Source: Lachnospiraceae bacterium (GTDB lineage Bacteria; Bacillota; Clostridia; Lachnospirales; Lachnospiraceae). Taken from it: DNA of 59,695 bases. This document shows positions 35,345 to 43,438 of the stretch, piece after piece; within the stretch, counting starts at the first letter, position 1, and every line of letters begins with the position of its first letter. The notes under the pieces are model-generated. The model searched no databases. It was not told the origin of the DNA and saw nothing but the letters and a program-made list of their open reading frames with translations. The DNA is taken from the NCBI GenBank assembly GCA_022510615.1, contig JAFLTC010000010.1:1-59695 (forward strand). The letters run 5' to 3'. Made by a program: the position numbers and the translations under genes.

Positions 35345-35373
35345 ATTATACATAAATTACCGGTATTTTGCAA
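35345..35373 (-). promoter_or_regulatory. Sigma-A promoter of the pilin gene
   Basis: TTGCAA (35368-35373), a 17-nt spacer and TATAAT (35345-35350), within the 150-nt gap between pilC and the pilin gene. Confidence 0.75.
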
Positions 35374-35435
35374 GAATATCTTATTTTTTTTTGTTTTTTG
35401 TGCAATTTTAACAAAAAATACCTGATTTTTCTGTT

Positions 35436-36650
35436 TCAGCCCCCTGCCATTTCATAAATTTTCAACATCGGCATGAGAATGGACCCAATTACACCTCCCA
35501 CCAGCACAGCCAGCAAGATAATAACCGCCGGCTCCATGGCCGTCGTAAGTGCTTTCGTTGCATCTTCCACTTCCGCTTCATAGTATTCCGCAATTTTATC
35601 TAACATCTGCTCCGTAGTACCGGTTTCTTCTCCGATTTTCATCATGTGATGTACCATAGGAGGAAATACACCGGAAGCCTCCAATGGCTCTGACATCGGA
35701 ATACCCTGCATAACCTCTTCCTTGCAACCCTTTATCGCCTTACGGATAATCCGGTTCTCCACCACATTTGCCACAATATCCAGCGCCTCAACCAGCGGCA
35801 CACCGGACATGATCAGCGTGGACATGGTAAGGGAAAACTTGGCTGCGGCGTTTTTTACGGAGAAATTTTTAAACATCGGAATCGCCAATGCCAGACGGCT
35901 GGTAAACTGTTTCCCCGGCTCCGTATTCTTCCCGAAGGAAATGAGGAAGACAAGAAATATCAGTGTGCCAATTACCGCTATAAAATTATCCACCATAAAA
36001 TCACTGACTGCGATAACCATCAGCGTCAGCCCCGGCAGTTCCGTATCCATGGAATCAAAGGCAGACTGGAAATTCGGAATTACCTGGGTCATCAGCACAA
36101 TAATGACGATAACTGCCACAATCAAAACTACGATAGGATAAATCATTGCCGAGCGCACCATGGAGGTCAGCTTCATATCCTTATCGAACTGATTACAGAT
36201 TCGGTCAAAGGCTATCTCCAGATTACCGGTGGCTTCTCCGGCTGCCACCATGTGAATCAGAAGGGATGGAAATACTTTTCCTTCCATTTCCATGGCATTG
36301 GCAAGGGTATCACCTTTTTCCACATTGACCTGCACATTATATAACGCCTTGCGCAGTACTTTATTTTCTGTCTGGTCCTGAATCATTCTGAGTCCGTCGA
36401 TTACTGTCACACCGGAAGTCAGTATACTGTGAAACTGTTTACAAAAGATAGTAATATCCTTTTTCTTCACCGGATTACCAATCTGTATGTTCCAGCTGGC
36501 CTCCGACAGTGCCATGGTTTCCTTAATCTCCAACACTACACTGCCATCACCTTTTAATCTGGCAATCGCAGCTTCTTCCGAATTGGATTCCAGTGTACCA
36601 CGTTTTTCTTTTCCGTATTTGTCTGTGATACGATATTTGTATCTTGCCAC
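35436..36650 (-). CDS. pilC: Type IV pilus platform protein PilC
   Basis: The polytopic inner-membrane platform that couples the motor ATPases to pilin. The 404 residues contain the two GspF repeats: ILTSGVTVIDGLRMIQDQTE with HMVAAGEATGNLEIAF, and TLIMSGVPLVEALDIVANVV with HHMMKIGEETGTTEQMLDKI. Three main membrane helices are visible (IVVLIVAVIVIIVLMTQVIP, FIAVIGTLIFLVFLISF and PAVIILLAVLVGGVIGSIL). Translation starts at GTG 36650 behind AAAGGAGG. It follows pilT by 16 nt. Confidence 0.95.
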   Translation of the reverse strand: MARYKYRITDKYGKEKRGTLESNSEEAAIARLKGDGSVVLEIKETMALSEASWNIQIGNPVKKKDITIFCKQFHSILTSGVTVIDGLRMIQDQTENKVLRKALYNVQVNVEKGDTLANAMEMEGKVFPSLLIHMVAAGEATGNLEIAFDRICNQFDKDMKLTSMVRSAMIYPIVVLIVAVIVIIVLMTQVIPNFQSAFDSMDTELPGLTLMVIAVSDFMVDNFIAVIGTLIFLVFLISFGKNTEPGKQFTSRLALAIPMFKNFSVKNAAAKFSLTMSTLIMSGVPLVEALDIVANVVENRIIRKAIKGCKEEVMQGIPMSEPLEASGVFPPMVHHMMKIGEETGTTEQMLDKIAEYYEAEVEDATKALTTAMEPAVIILLAVLVGGVIGSILMPMLKIYEMAGG

Positions 36651-36666
36651 TGTTTTTCCTCCTTTC

Positions 36667-37719
36667 TTAAATCAACCGCCTTTTCAGATTGCTTTTGTCC
36701 TGTGCAAACGTCAAGGCATCTTCTTTCGTAATCTGATTTCCCCGATATAATTCAAACAACGCATCATCCATGGATATCATGCCCCTCTGTTTGCTGGTCT
36801 GTATAATAGAAGGTATCTGATGAGGTTTCGCCTCACGAATCAGATTCCTCACGGCGCTGGTGGCATACATAATCTCGAAAGCAGCTACCCTGCTATTTTT
36901 ATCCACTGTCGGTATCAGCTGCTGGGAAATAATCGCCTCTACCAATGTCGCCAGCTGAATTCGTATCTGTGCCTGCTGATGTGTCGGGAACACATCGATA
37001 ATTCTCTCTATCGTCGGCACCGCACCAATGGTATGTAAGGTAGAAAACACAAGATGTCCGGTTTCTGCTGCGGTAATGGCCGTAGCTATCGTATCCAAAT
37101 CTCGCATCTCTCCCACCAGAATAACATCCGGGTCCTCTCGCAGTGCGGCGCGGAGTGCACCGGCATAGGACTGGGTATCAATGCCGACCTCCCTCTGATT
37201 TACAATCGATTTTGCATGTCTGTGCAAGTACTCAATCGGATCCTCTAATGTAATAATATGACGATTATATTCCTGGTTAATAATATTTATCAGGGACGCT
37301 AACGTAGTGGATTTACCGCTTCCTGTCGGTCCTGTCACCAGTACCAGTCCTCTTTTTTTAGTAGTGAGCTCCAACACCGAGTCCGGCAGTCCCAGAGACT
37401 GCGGAGATGGTATCTCCGTATTGACAACACGGATAACAAAGGACATGGTTCCCCTCTGCTTAAAAATGTTGACACGGAAACGTCCCACACCATTAATCGT
37501 GTAGGAAAAGTCCACTTCGCCTTCCTGATTGAACTTCTCCACCAGACGTCCCGGTATCATCTGCTCCACTAACGCCTTGGAATCCGCCGGCATGATTTTC
37601 CCTTCCGTCAAATCACAAAGTTCTCCGTTGATTCGGCATTTTGGTGGAATCCCCACAGATACATGAAGATCCGAAGCCCCCATCTCTCTCGCCTTTGACA
37701 GCAACTCATTAATTGTCAT
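36667..37719 (-). CDS. pilT: Pilus retraction ATPase PilT
   Basis: A 350-residue hexameric ATPase that retracts the pilus. It has LVTGPTGSGKSTTLASLINI (Walker A), HIITLEDPIEYLH (Asp box), REDPDVILVGEMRDLDTIAT (Walker B), ETGHLVFSTLHTIGA (His box), and the PilT-specific AVRNLIREAKPHQIPSIIQT near the C-terminus, where AIRNLIRE is the retraction signature. Its presence beside pilB implies dynamic pili and probably twitching rather than simple adhesion or DNA uptake only. GGGAGGGC lies before the ATG. Confidence 0.96.
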   Translation of the reverse strand: MTINELLSKAREMGASDLHVSVGIPPKCRINGELCDLTEGKIMPADSKALVEQMIPGRLVEKFNQEGEVDFSYTINGVGRFRVNIFKQRGTMSFVIRVVNTEIPSPQSLGLPDSVLELTTKKRGLVLVTGPTGSGKSTTLASLINIINQEYNRHIITLEDPIEYLHRHAKSIVNQREVGIDTQSYAGALRAALREDPDVILVGEMRDLDTIATAITAAETGHLVFSTLHTIGAVPTIERIIDVFPTHQQAQIRIQLATLVEAIISQQLIPTVDKNSRVAAFEIMYATSAVRNLIREAKPHQIPSIIQTSKQRGMISMDDALFELYRGNQITKEDALTFAQDKSNLKRRLI

Positions 37720-37739
37720 ATTGCCCTCCCTCTTTTGTC

Positions 37740-39443
37740 CTACTCCGTCGCGATTCGCTCTACCTCTGAAATTGAGGTCACCCCACTCAGTACCAGTTTC
37801 GCAGCACCGACACGGAGAGTCGTCATTCCCTCCTCCAGTGCCTTTCTCTGGATTTCCTCTGCTCCTTTTCCCGCGGCAACAACCTGACGGACAGCCGGTG
37901 ACACCGGCATGATTTCATACACACCGATTCGCCCCCGATAGCCGGTACCGTTACAGAATGCACAGCCGGTGCCGCCCGGTTCATATATGATCGGCGATGC
38001 ACCACCTCGCAGGCGCAGTCTCACTTTATCTTCCTCAGTCAGCGGATGCTGTTTTTTACATTTCGGACAGAGCCGTCTCACCAGACGCTGGGCAATAATA
38101 CCGACAGTGGAATCCGCTATCAGATATGGTTCCACACCCATGTCCTCCAGACGGGTAATGGTACTTGCCGCACTGTTTGTATGCAGGGTGCTGACCACAA
38201 GGTGTCCGGTAATCGCCGCCTTAACGGCAATGGCTGCGGTCTCTTCATCTCGAATCTCACCGATCATAATAATATCCGGGTCCTGACGCAGAATCGAGCG
38301 CAGGGCTGAGGCAAAGGTTAAGCCTGCCTTCTCATTGACCTGTACCTGATTGATACCATCAACGTCTGCCTCCACAGGATCCTCTACCGTAATAATATTT
38401 ACATCGCCGGAATTTAATTCACTTAACACCGTATAAAGGGTGGTGGACTTACCACTTCCGGTCGGTCCGGTTACCAGTATGATTCCGTGAGGATTTTTAA
38501 CAAGGGCCTCAAACCGCCGTAGTTCTTCCTCCGGAAAGCCCAGTTCACTTTTATCCCTTGTCAGGGCGGATTTTGACGCCAGACGCATAACAACCTTTTC
38601 GCCGAATACCGTCGGCAGACTGGAAACACGGATATCGTATTCCACACGGTTAAACACCTGGGTCATACGTCCATCCTGTGGCGCTCTCTTTTCGGATATG
38701 TTCATTCCACTGATGATCTTTATTCTGGCTACGATAGCATTTAAAAGCTCCACCTCATAGCGCATCATTTCCTGCAGGACACCGTCGATTCGGAAACGGA
38801 CACGGACACCGTCCTCTAACGCCTCAATATGAATATCGCTGGCACGCTCATTGACTGCCTGCTCAATGATTTTATTCACAAGGAGAACAATCGGAGCGTT
38901 ATCAACCTCATCATTTCCTTCATCCTGTGCCTTCTCTCTGGCAAGCTGCTGTTTCTTTCGCTCCTCAGAGTAGGATTCCGCCATTTTCGCAACCTGCTCA
39001 TTGCCGTAATAACGCTCGATGGCAAAGTGTATGTCGGAAGGAGTCGCCACCATTACCTCAATCTGCATATTGGTGACGATGGACAAGTCGTCAATGGCCA
39101 AAATATCTAACGGGTCTAACATCGCTACCCGTAAAATATTTGGATTGTCCTCGTCCAGTTCAAAAGGTATAACGCTGTGCTTCCGCACAATATTTTCCGG
39201 CAGAAGGGCAATGACCTCCGGTGACAACTTCGCTTCCCTGATCTTGGCAATCGGAAAGCCCATCTGTCTGTGAAGAGCCTCAGTAATTTCGTTTTCATCG
39301 GTAAATTTTAACTCGATTAACGTCTCACCAAGACGAAGTCCAAGTTCCCTCTGCTGTTTCAGTGCCTCTGCCAGCTGTTCTTCTGTGACAACACCGGCAT
39401 CGACTAATAAGTCTCCCAACCTTTTTCGTTTTCTACCTATCAT
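37740..39443 (-). CDS. pilB: Pilus extension ATPase PilB
   Basis: A 567-residue ATPase that powers pilus assembly. An N-terminal GspE/MshEN domain (LGDLLVDAGVVTEEQLAEAL, LGETLIELKFTDENEITEAL) of about 150 residues is followed by the motor: GIILVTGPTGSGKSTTLYTV, IITVEDPVE, LRQDPDIIMIGEIRDEETA, GHLVVSTLHTNSA. The four-cysteine zinc site (CPKCKK and CAFCNGTGYRG) marks assembly ATPases and is absent from PilT. MshEN domains can bind c-di-GMP, so an HD-GYP enzyme in the same region is of interest, though binding is not shown. It starts behind AGGTGATTTGCA, 10 nt after the small membrane peptide. Confidence 0.96.
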   Translation of the reverse strand: MIGRKRKRLGDLLVDAGVVTEEQLAEALKQQRELGLRLGETLIELKFTDENEITEALHRQMGFPIAKIREAKLSPEVIALLPENIVRKHSVIPFELDEDNPNILRVAMLDPLDILAIDDLSIVTNMQIEVMVATPSDIHFAIERYYGNEQVAKMAESYSEERKKQQLAREKAQDEGNDEVDNAPIVLLVNKIIEQAVNERASDIHIEALEDGVRVRFRIDGVLQEMMRYEVELLNAIVARIKIISGMNISEKRAPQDGRMTQVFNRVEYDIRVSSLPTVFGEKVVMRLASKSALTRDKSELGFPEEELRRFEALVKNPHGIILVTGPTGSGKSTTLYTVLSELNSGDVNIITVEDPVEADVDGINQVQVNEKAGLTFASALRSILRQDPDIIMIGEIRDEETAAIAVKAAITGHLVVSTLHTNSAASTITRLEDMGVEPYLIADSTVGIIAQRLVRRLCPKCKKQHPLTEEDKVRLRLRGGASPIIYEPGGTGCAFCNGTGYRGRIGVYEIMPVSPAVRQVVAAGKGAEEIQRKALEEGMTTLRVGAAKLVLSGVTSISEVERIATE

Positions 39444-39453
39444 TGCAAATCAC

Positions 39454-39594
39454 CTATTCTTCTGATTTTACTGCTTGTGCTTTTTCGTTTTTGTGCCTGC
39501 GGAATTTGATTCCCAGCGTAATCCCCAATGCAGCCACCGCTGTAAATATTACTAGCCGAATCAGATAATATACAAATGCACTCCATACTGCCAT
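39454..39594 (-). CDS. 46-aa single-pass membrane peptide before pilB
   Basis: A small ORF starting MAVWSAFVYYLIRLVIFTAV, one membrane helix (about 5-28, ending ALGITLGI), then a basic and polar tail KFRRHKNEKAQAVKSEE. GGAAGGATAAAGT precedes the ATG at 39594, and the stop lies 10 nt before pilB, so it is translated within the same message. No family is recognised. Possible roles are a small subunit or modulator of the pilus machine. The ribosome site, the clean membrane-plus-tail layout and tight spacing support it as a real gene. Confidence 0.65.
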   Translation of the reverse strand: MAVWSAFVYYLIRLVIFTAVAALGITLGIKFRRHKNEKAQAVKSEE

Positions 39595-39623
39595 ACTTTA
39601 TCCTTCCTTTCTAATATATAGTA

Positions 39624-40865
39624 TTATCTACGATTTGCCAGTTCCTTTATCACATCTTCCCATGTCAGACCACATTCTGCCATAAGTACCATCATATGAT
39701 AGAGAAAATCGGCAATTTCATACTTTAATTCCTCAGCCTCAGGATTTTTCGCCGCAATGATAATTTCCGAGGCCTCCTCTCCACATTTTTTCAAAATCTT
39801 ATCTAAGCCCTTTGTAAAGAGGTAATTTGTATAGGAACCCTCCTTCGGATTCTGTTTTCGCTCCAATATCGTCTTAAAGTCTTCTTCCAGAATAGTAAGA
39901 GGATTCGTATCGTTATAGTCTTTTTTTGCCAGTTCCTTGAAAAAGCAGCTGCGCTCTCCTGTGTGGCACGCCGCTCCCACCTGATGAACCTTGGCAAGAA
40001 TCGTATCGTTGTCACAGTCCAGCGCCAGTTCCATGACATACTGGTAGTGACCGGAGGTTTCCCCCTTGCACCAGAGTTGTTCACGGCTCCGGCTGTAGTA
40101 TGTCATTTTCCCTGTTTCGCAGGTGGCCTGATACGACTCCTCATTCATATAGGCCATCATCAGCACCTCGCCGGTACGGTAATCCTGGGCGATGCAGGGA
40201 ATCAAGCCCCTTTCATCCGTCTTAAATTCCGAAAAGGGAATCGACGTTTCAAAGACATTGACCTCAACACCCGCTTCCTTCATTTTTCTCTTGATTTTAA
40301 ATAAATCTTTATTTTCAAAGTAATTGGTAGCCACGCCGCTTACCGCCGGCAGCCTCAGCAAATCCTCTAAATCATTTCTGAGAAGACTGTCACGGATAAT
40401 GACATTTTTTCCGCAGGATAACAGCTTTTTATTTAAGGGTTCACCGGTGTCCACATGTTTTAAGAGTAATGTGTCTACCGGAAAAGCAATTTTTTCATAA
40501 GAAAGTTCTTCGTCTACTTCAATCAGTATTTTGTCACTGCCAAAGCGTCCCACTGCCTCTTTTATTATATTCTCATTGGGACAGATTTCATACTTAATTA
40601 CGACCCGGTCCGCACCGGTGTAAAATGCTTTTTTCACATCCTCAAAACGTCCGGCATACATACCTGCCATAAAGGGAATGTCAATTTTTCTCCCCACTTC
40701 TTTCAGGGTGGCAAGAAATTCCTCCCGCTCCCCTTCTATTTTTGAGTAGTTGTACAGAAACAATTCATCCGCCCCGGCAAAACAGTACTGCTGCGCCTGC
40801 TTGATAATATTTGCCGCCAGTTCATTTTCCCCATTGATAAAAGGAATTATTTTTTTATATGACAC
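39624..40865 (-). CDS. hisIE: HisF-like domain fused to HisI and HisE
   Basis: A 413-residue histidine-pathway protein with three parts. Residues 1-205 look like a decayed HisF/HisA barrel ([59 protein letters not shown]); the catalytic Asp region of HisF (usually PCLDV) reads PFING. Residues about 220-320 are phosphoribosyl-AMP cyclohydrolase HisI ([51 protein letters not shown]). Residues about 330-413 are phosphoribosyl-ATP pyrophosphatase HisE ([36 protein letters not shown]). HisIE does the second and third steps. Start GTG 40865 behind AGGAG. Cotranscribed with hisB. Confidence 0.9.
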   Translation of the reverse strand: MSYKKIIPFINGENELAANIIKQAQQYCFAGADELFLYNYSKIEGEREEFLATLKEVGRKIDIPFMAGMYAGRFEDVKKAFYTGADRVVIKYEICPNENIIKEAVGRFGSDKILIEVDEELSYEKIAFPVDTLLLKHVDTGEPLNKKLLSCGKNVIIRDSLLRNDLEDLLRLPAVSGVATNYFENKDLFKIKRKMKEAGVEVNVFETSIPFSEFKTDERGLIPCIAQDYRTGEVLMMAYMNEESYQATCETGKMTYYSRSREQLWCKGETSGHYQYVMELALDCDNDTILAKVHQVGAACHTGERSCFFKELAKKDYNDTNPLTILEEDFKTILERKQNPKEGSYTNYLFTKGLDKILKKCGEEASEIIIAAKNPEAEELKYEIADFLYHMMVLMAECGLTWEDVIKELANRR

Positions 40866-40888
40866 GTTTATTCTCCTATCTGCATTTT

Positions 40889-41476
40889 TTACAAAACACC
40901 TTTTGTGGATAATACCCCGTCTATTCGACTGTCCTCCTGGGAAGCCATATCCATGGACTTCGCCACAGCCTTAAACATCGCCTCCACGATGTGGTGGGTA
41001 TTTTCTCCTGCCAACTGTCTGATATGTAAGTTCATCCGGGCACCGTTTGCCAGTCCCATAAAAAATTCCTTTACCACTTCCGTCTCCATCGTGCCTAATT
41101 TTTCTGCCTTCAAATCCGCCTCAAAGGCAAAATATGGTCTTCCCGAAAAATCCAGAGCACAAAGCACCAGCGCATCATCCATCGGAAGTACGAAATGACC
41201 GAAACGGGCAATTCCCCCTTTTTCTCCCAGTGCCTGTTCAAAGGCCTGACCAATCACGATGCCGGTGTCCTCTACCGTATGGTGAGCATCCACATGGGTA
41301 TCGCCGTGAACAGATACTGCCAAATCAAATAACCCGTGTCTGGCAAAGCCCTCCAGCATATGGTCAAAAAACCCGATGCCGGTATCGATATCATATTCGC
41401 CGGTCCCATCCAGATTTAACTCCACAACAATTTCGGTTTCTCTTGTATCTCTCTCGCATCGGGCATAGCGACTCAT
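40889..41476 (-). CDS. hisB: Imidazoleglycerol-phosphate dehydratase
   Basis: Dehydrates imidazoleglycerol phosphate in histidine synthesis. The 195-residue single-function enzyme shows [40 protein letters not shown] (metal-binding His cluster), [31 protein letters not shown] and [20 protein letters not shown] 41476 follows GGAGGGGC; earlier in-frame Met codons are not preceded by a site. Only hisB and hisIE are here, so other his genes must lie elsewhere. Confidence 0.96.
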   Translation of the reverse strand: MSRYARCERDTRETEIVVELNLDGTGEYDIDTGIGFFDHMLEGFARHGLFDLAVSVHGDTHVDAHHTVEDTGIVIGQAFEQALGEKGGIARFGHFVLPMDDALVLCALDFSGRPYFAFEADLKAEKLGTMETEVVKEFFMGLANGARMNLHIRQLAGENTHHIVEAMFKAVAKSMDMASQEDSRIDGVLSTKGVL

Positions 41477-41525
41477 GACGGCCCCTCCTTTTTTCCTCAT
41501 CATCATTCTATTCTATTATATCGTT

Positions 41526-42236
41526 TTACGGTTTAAAAAGCAAGTTTTCCTTTCGCCAGCTTTCATATAAATCCGGTCGTCTTTCCCTCGTGCGGTTTTC
41601 CGACTGTTCCTGCCGCCATTTCCGTATATTTTCATGGTGTCCGGACAGTAAAACATCCGGTACCTTTCGCCCTAATATTTCCGGCGGTCTTGTATACTGG
41701 GGATATTCTAACAATCCATCGGAAAAGCTCTCATTTTCGGCCGAATCTTCGTTGCTCAGCACACCGGGCACCAGCCTGGAAATGGCATCCATCAGTACCA
41801 TGGCCGGCAGCTCACCCCCAGTGAGCACATAGTCTCCCACAGACACATAATCGGTAACAATTTCCTCTAATACCCGCTCATCAATTCCCTCATAGTGACC
41901 GCACAAAAATACAATTTCTTCCTCTTTCGCAAATTCTTTTGCCATGTTTTGGGAAAAAACTTCGCCCTGAGGCGTCAGATAAACGACCCGGGGCACTTTC
42001 CCTATCTCACTGCAAATCGCCTCATAACAGCGGTACACCGGCTCTGCCTCCAGCACCATACCTGCCCCTCCACCATAAGGGTAATCATCCACCTTCTGAT
42101 GCTTATCCAGTGTATAATCCCGTATATTCACTGCCTTCAGATCAATTTTCCCCTCTTTTCTTGCCCGTCCGAGAATGCTGGTGTTCATTCCCTCTTCTAT
42201 CATTTCCGGGAATAACGACATGACATAATATTTCAT
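41526..42236 (-). CDS. trmD: tRNA (guanine37-N1)-methyltransferase
   Basis: Methylates G37 of tRNAs to prevent frameshifting, using a trefoil-knot SPOUT fold. The 236 residues include MKYYVMSLFPEMIEEGMNTS, DDYPYGGGAGMVLEAEPV, VYLTPQGEVFSQ, LCGHYEGIDERVLEEIVTDY, VSIGDYVLTGGEL-like GDYVLTGGELPAMVLMDAIS, and LEYPQYTRPPEILGRKVPDV. Its start overlaps the rimM stop by 4 nt. The pairing rimM-trmD is nearly universal. Confidence 0.97.
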   Translation of the reverse strand: MKYYVMSLFPEMIEEGMNTSILGRARKEGKIDLKAVNIRDYTLDKHQKVDDYPYGGGAGMVLEAEPVYRCYEAICSEIGKVPRVVYLTPQGEVFSQNMAKEFAKEEEIVFLCGHYEGIDERVLEEIVTDYVSVGDYVLTGGELPAMVLMDAISRLVPGVLSNEDSAENESFSDGLLEYPQYTRPPEILGRKVPDVLLSGHHENIRKWRQEQSENRTRERRPDLYESWRKENLLFKP

Positions 42237-42742
42237 TCCATCAGTCCTTTCATCACATGGGCGGTCACAAGCTTTTCTTTTACATCCACTTTTTTAATAC
42301 AGTCCGGAATAACCGGAAACAGCACCTCTTTTCCATCTGCTGTCTGTATGACAAAAACATTGTTTGCCCCAGTTTCCATTACTTCAGTAACAGTGCCGAT
42401 TTTTTTTCCGTTTTCCTCTACCACCGTCGCCCCGACAACGTCACAGAGATAATACTCCCCTTCCTTTAACGGCAGGGCATTTTCTCTTGTCACCATTAAA
42501 TCACATTTACGAAAGCCCTCCACCTCATTGATGTCATTATATTCCTTAAATTTCACAATCACTATATTCTTAAAAAACTTTACACGCTCCACATGTAAAG
42601 TGAGATTTCCCTGTTTTGTCACCAAAATCACTTCATCGCATTTTTGAAACCGTTTCACATCATCTGTGGTGGGAAACACCTTAACCTCTCCCTTAAGGCC
42701 ATGGGTTGTTGTCACCACACCGATTCGAAGCATATCTTCCAT
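42233..42742 (-). CDS. rimM: Ribosome maturation factor RimM
   Basis: Helps assemble the 30S head through S19. The 169 residues have the N-terminal barrel MLRIGVVTTTHGLKGEVKVF with VERVKFFKNIVIVKFKEYND, and the PRC-barrel C-terminus (EGEYYLCDVVGATVVEENGK, IGTVTEVMETGANNVFVI, VLFPVIPDCIKKVDV). GGAGGTGCGAAG precedes the ATG. The region just upstream has three 15-bp tandem repeats and a strong hairpin. Confidence 0.96.
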   Translation of the reverse strand: MEDMLRIGVVTTTHGLKGEVKVFPTTDDVKRFQKCDEVILVTKQGNLTLHVERVKFFKNIVIVKFKEYNDINEVEGFRKCDLMVTRENALPLKEGEYYLCDVVGATVVEENGKKIGTVTEVMETGANNVFVIQTADGKEVLFPVIPDCIKKVDVKEKLVTAHVMKGLME

Positions 42743-42763
42743 CTTCGCACCTCCCTGAAACTG

Positions 42764-42808
42764 CTCTTTATTTGCAAACTCTTTATTTGCAAACTCTTTA
42801 TTTGCAAA
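42764..42808. repeat. Three 15-bp tandem repeats before rimM
   Basis: Three exact copies of TTTGCAAATAAAGAG (minus strand) in 45 bp, between the khpA stop and the rimM ribosome site. Each copy carries the palindrome TTTGCAAA and an AAAGAG resembling a weak ribosome site. Confidence 0.95.
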
Positions 42809-42836
42809 TACCCTGCAAGAAATCTTGCAGGGTATT
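42807..42836 (-). terminator. Strong hairpin between khpA and rimM (internal terminator or processing site)
   Basis: AATACCCTGCAAG and CTTGCAGGGTATT pair over 13 bp with a 4-nt loop. Only a short U stretch (UAUUUGC) follows on the minus strand, so it is likely a partial terminator or an RNA processing or stabilising element in the operon. Confidence 0.55.
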
Positions 42837-42861
42837 CATGCAGCAAAAGCTGCCTTTGTTG

Positions 42862-43089
42862 TCACTGAATGTCTACTATAATTTTTTTATCGCCCTTTGA
42901 GCCAGCGGCACGGACAACAGTACGAATGGCTTTCGCAATTCTTCCCTGTTTACCGATTACCTTTCCCATATCAGCAGGCGCAACTTTAAGACTCAGCACA
43001 ATCTCTTTGTCGTCTTCTGTTTCGGTAACGACAACCTCTTCCGGACTGTCTACTAATGCACTAGCAATCACTTCTACTAATTCTTTCAT
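42862..43089 (-). CDS. khpA: KH-domain RNA-binding protein KhpA
   Basis: A 75-residue protein that is one type II KH domain: ELVEVIASALVDSPEEVVV, then the GxxG loop in GKVIGKQGRIAKAIRTVVRA and DKKIIVDIQ. In streptococci and lactobacilli KhpA works with KhpB in RNA-based control of division. It sits between rpsP and rimM as in most Firmicutes. The ATG at 43089 follows GGAGGCTAGT. Confidence 0.95.
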   Translation of the reverse strand: MKELVEVIASALVDSPEEVVVTETEDDKEIVLSLKVAPADMGKVIGKQGRIAKAIRTVVRAAGSKGDKKIIVDIQ

Positions 43090-43117
43090 ACTAGCCTCCA
43101 TTCTTGTCCATCACGCA

Positions 43118-43363
43118 TTATTTTTCAATACCTGCCTGTTTGAATAAACGAGCAACCGTATCGGTAGGCTGTGCACCGTTTGCCAGCCATTTCTTCGCTG
43201 CTTCCTCGTCTACCTTAATTACACTTGGTTCCTGATTTGGGTCATAAGTACCGATTTCGGCAATGTTTTTACCATCTCTTGGTGATCTTTCGTCAGCAAC
43301 TACAATTCTATAAAACGGTGACTTTTTCTGACCTAATCTCTTCAATCTGATTTTTACTGCCAC
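43118..43363 (-). CDS. rpsP: 30S ribosomal protein S16
   Basis: An 81-residue S16: [44 protein letters not shown], and [14 protein letters not shown]. Translation starts at GTG 43363, which has AAGGAGGTG 7 nt upstream; an ATG 18 nt earlier overlaps that site and is unlikely. The tail GIEK is short. Confidence 0.97.
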   Translation of the reverse strand: MAVKIRLKRLGQKKSPFYRIVVADERSPRDGKNIAEIGTYDPNQEPSVIKVDEEAAKKWLANGAQPTDTVARLFKQAGIEK

Positions 43364-43438
43364 GTCTTTCACCTCCTTCATCTATCCTGACAGATTCTAT
43401 TCTATATCCAAAAAGGAATACTCCTTTGGAAAGCATAA

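Noticed and set aside
42764-42808. Start of a CRISPR array
   Set aside because: The 15-bp repeats are directly adjacent with no spacers, and no cas genes are near.
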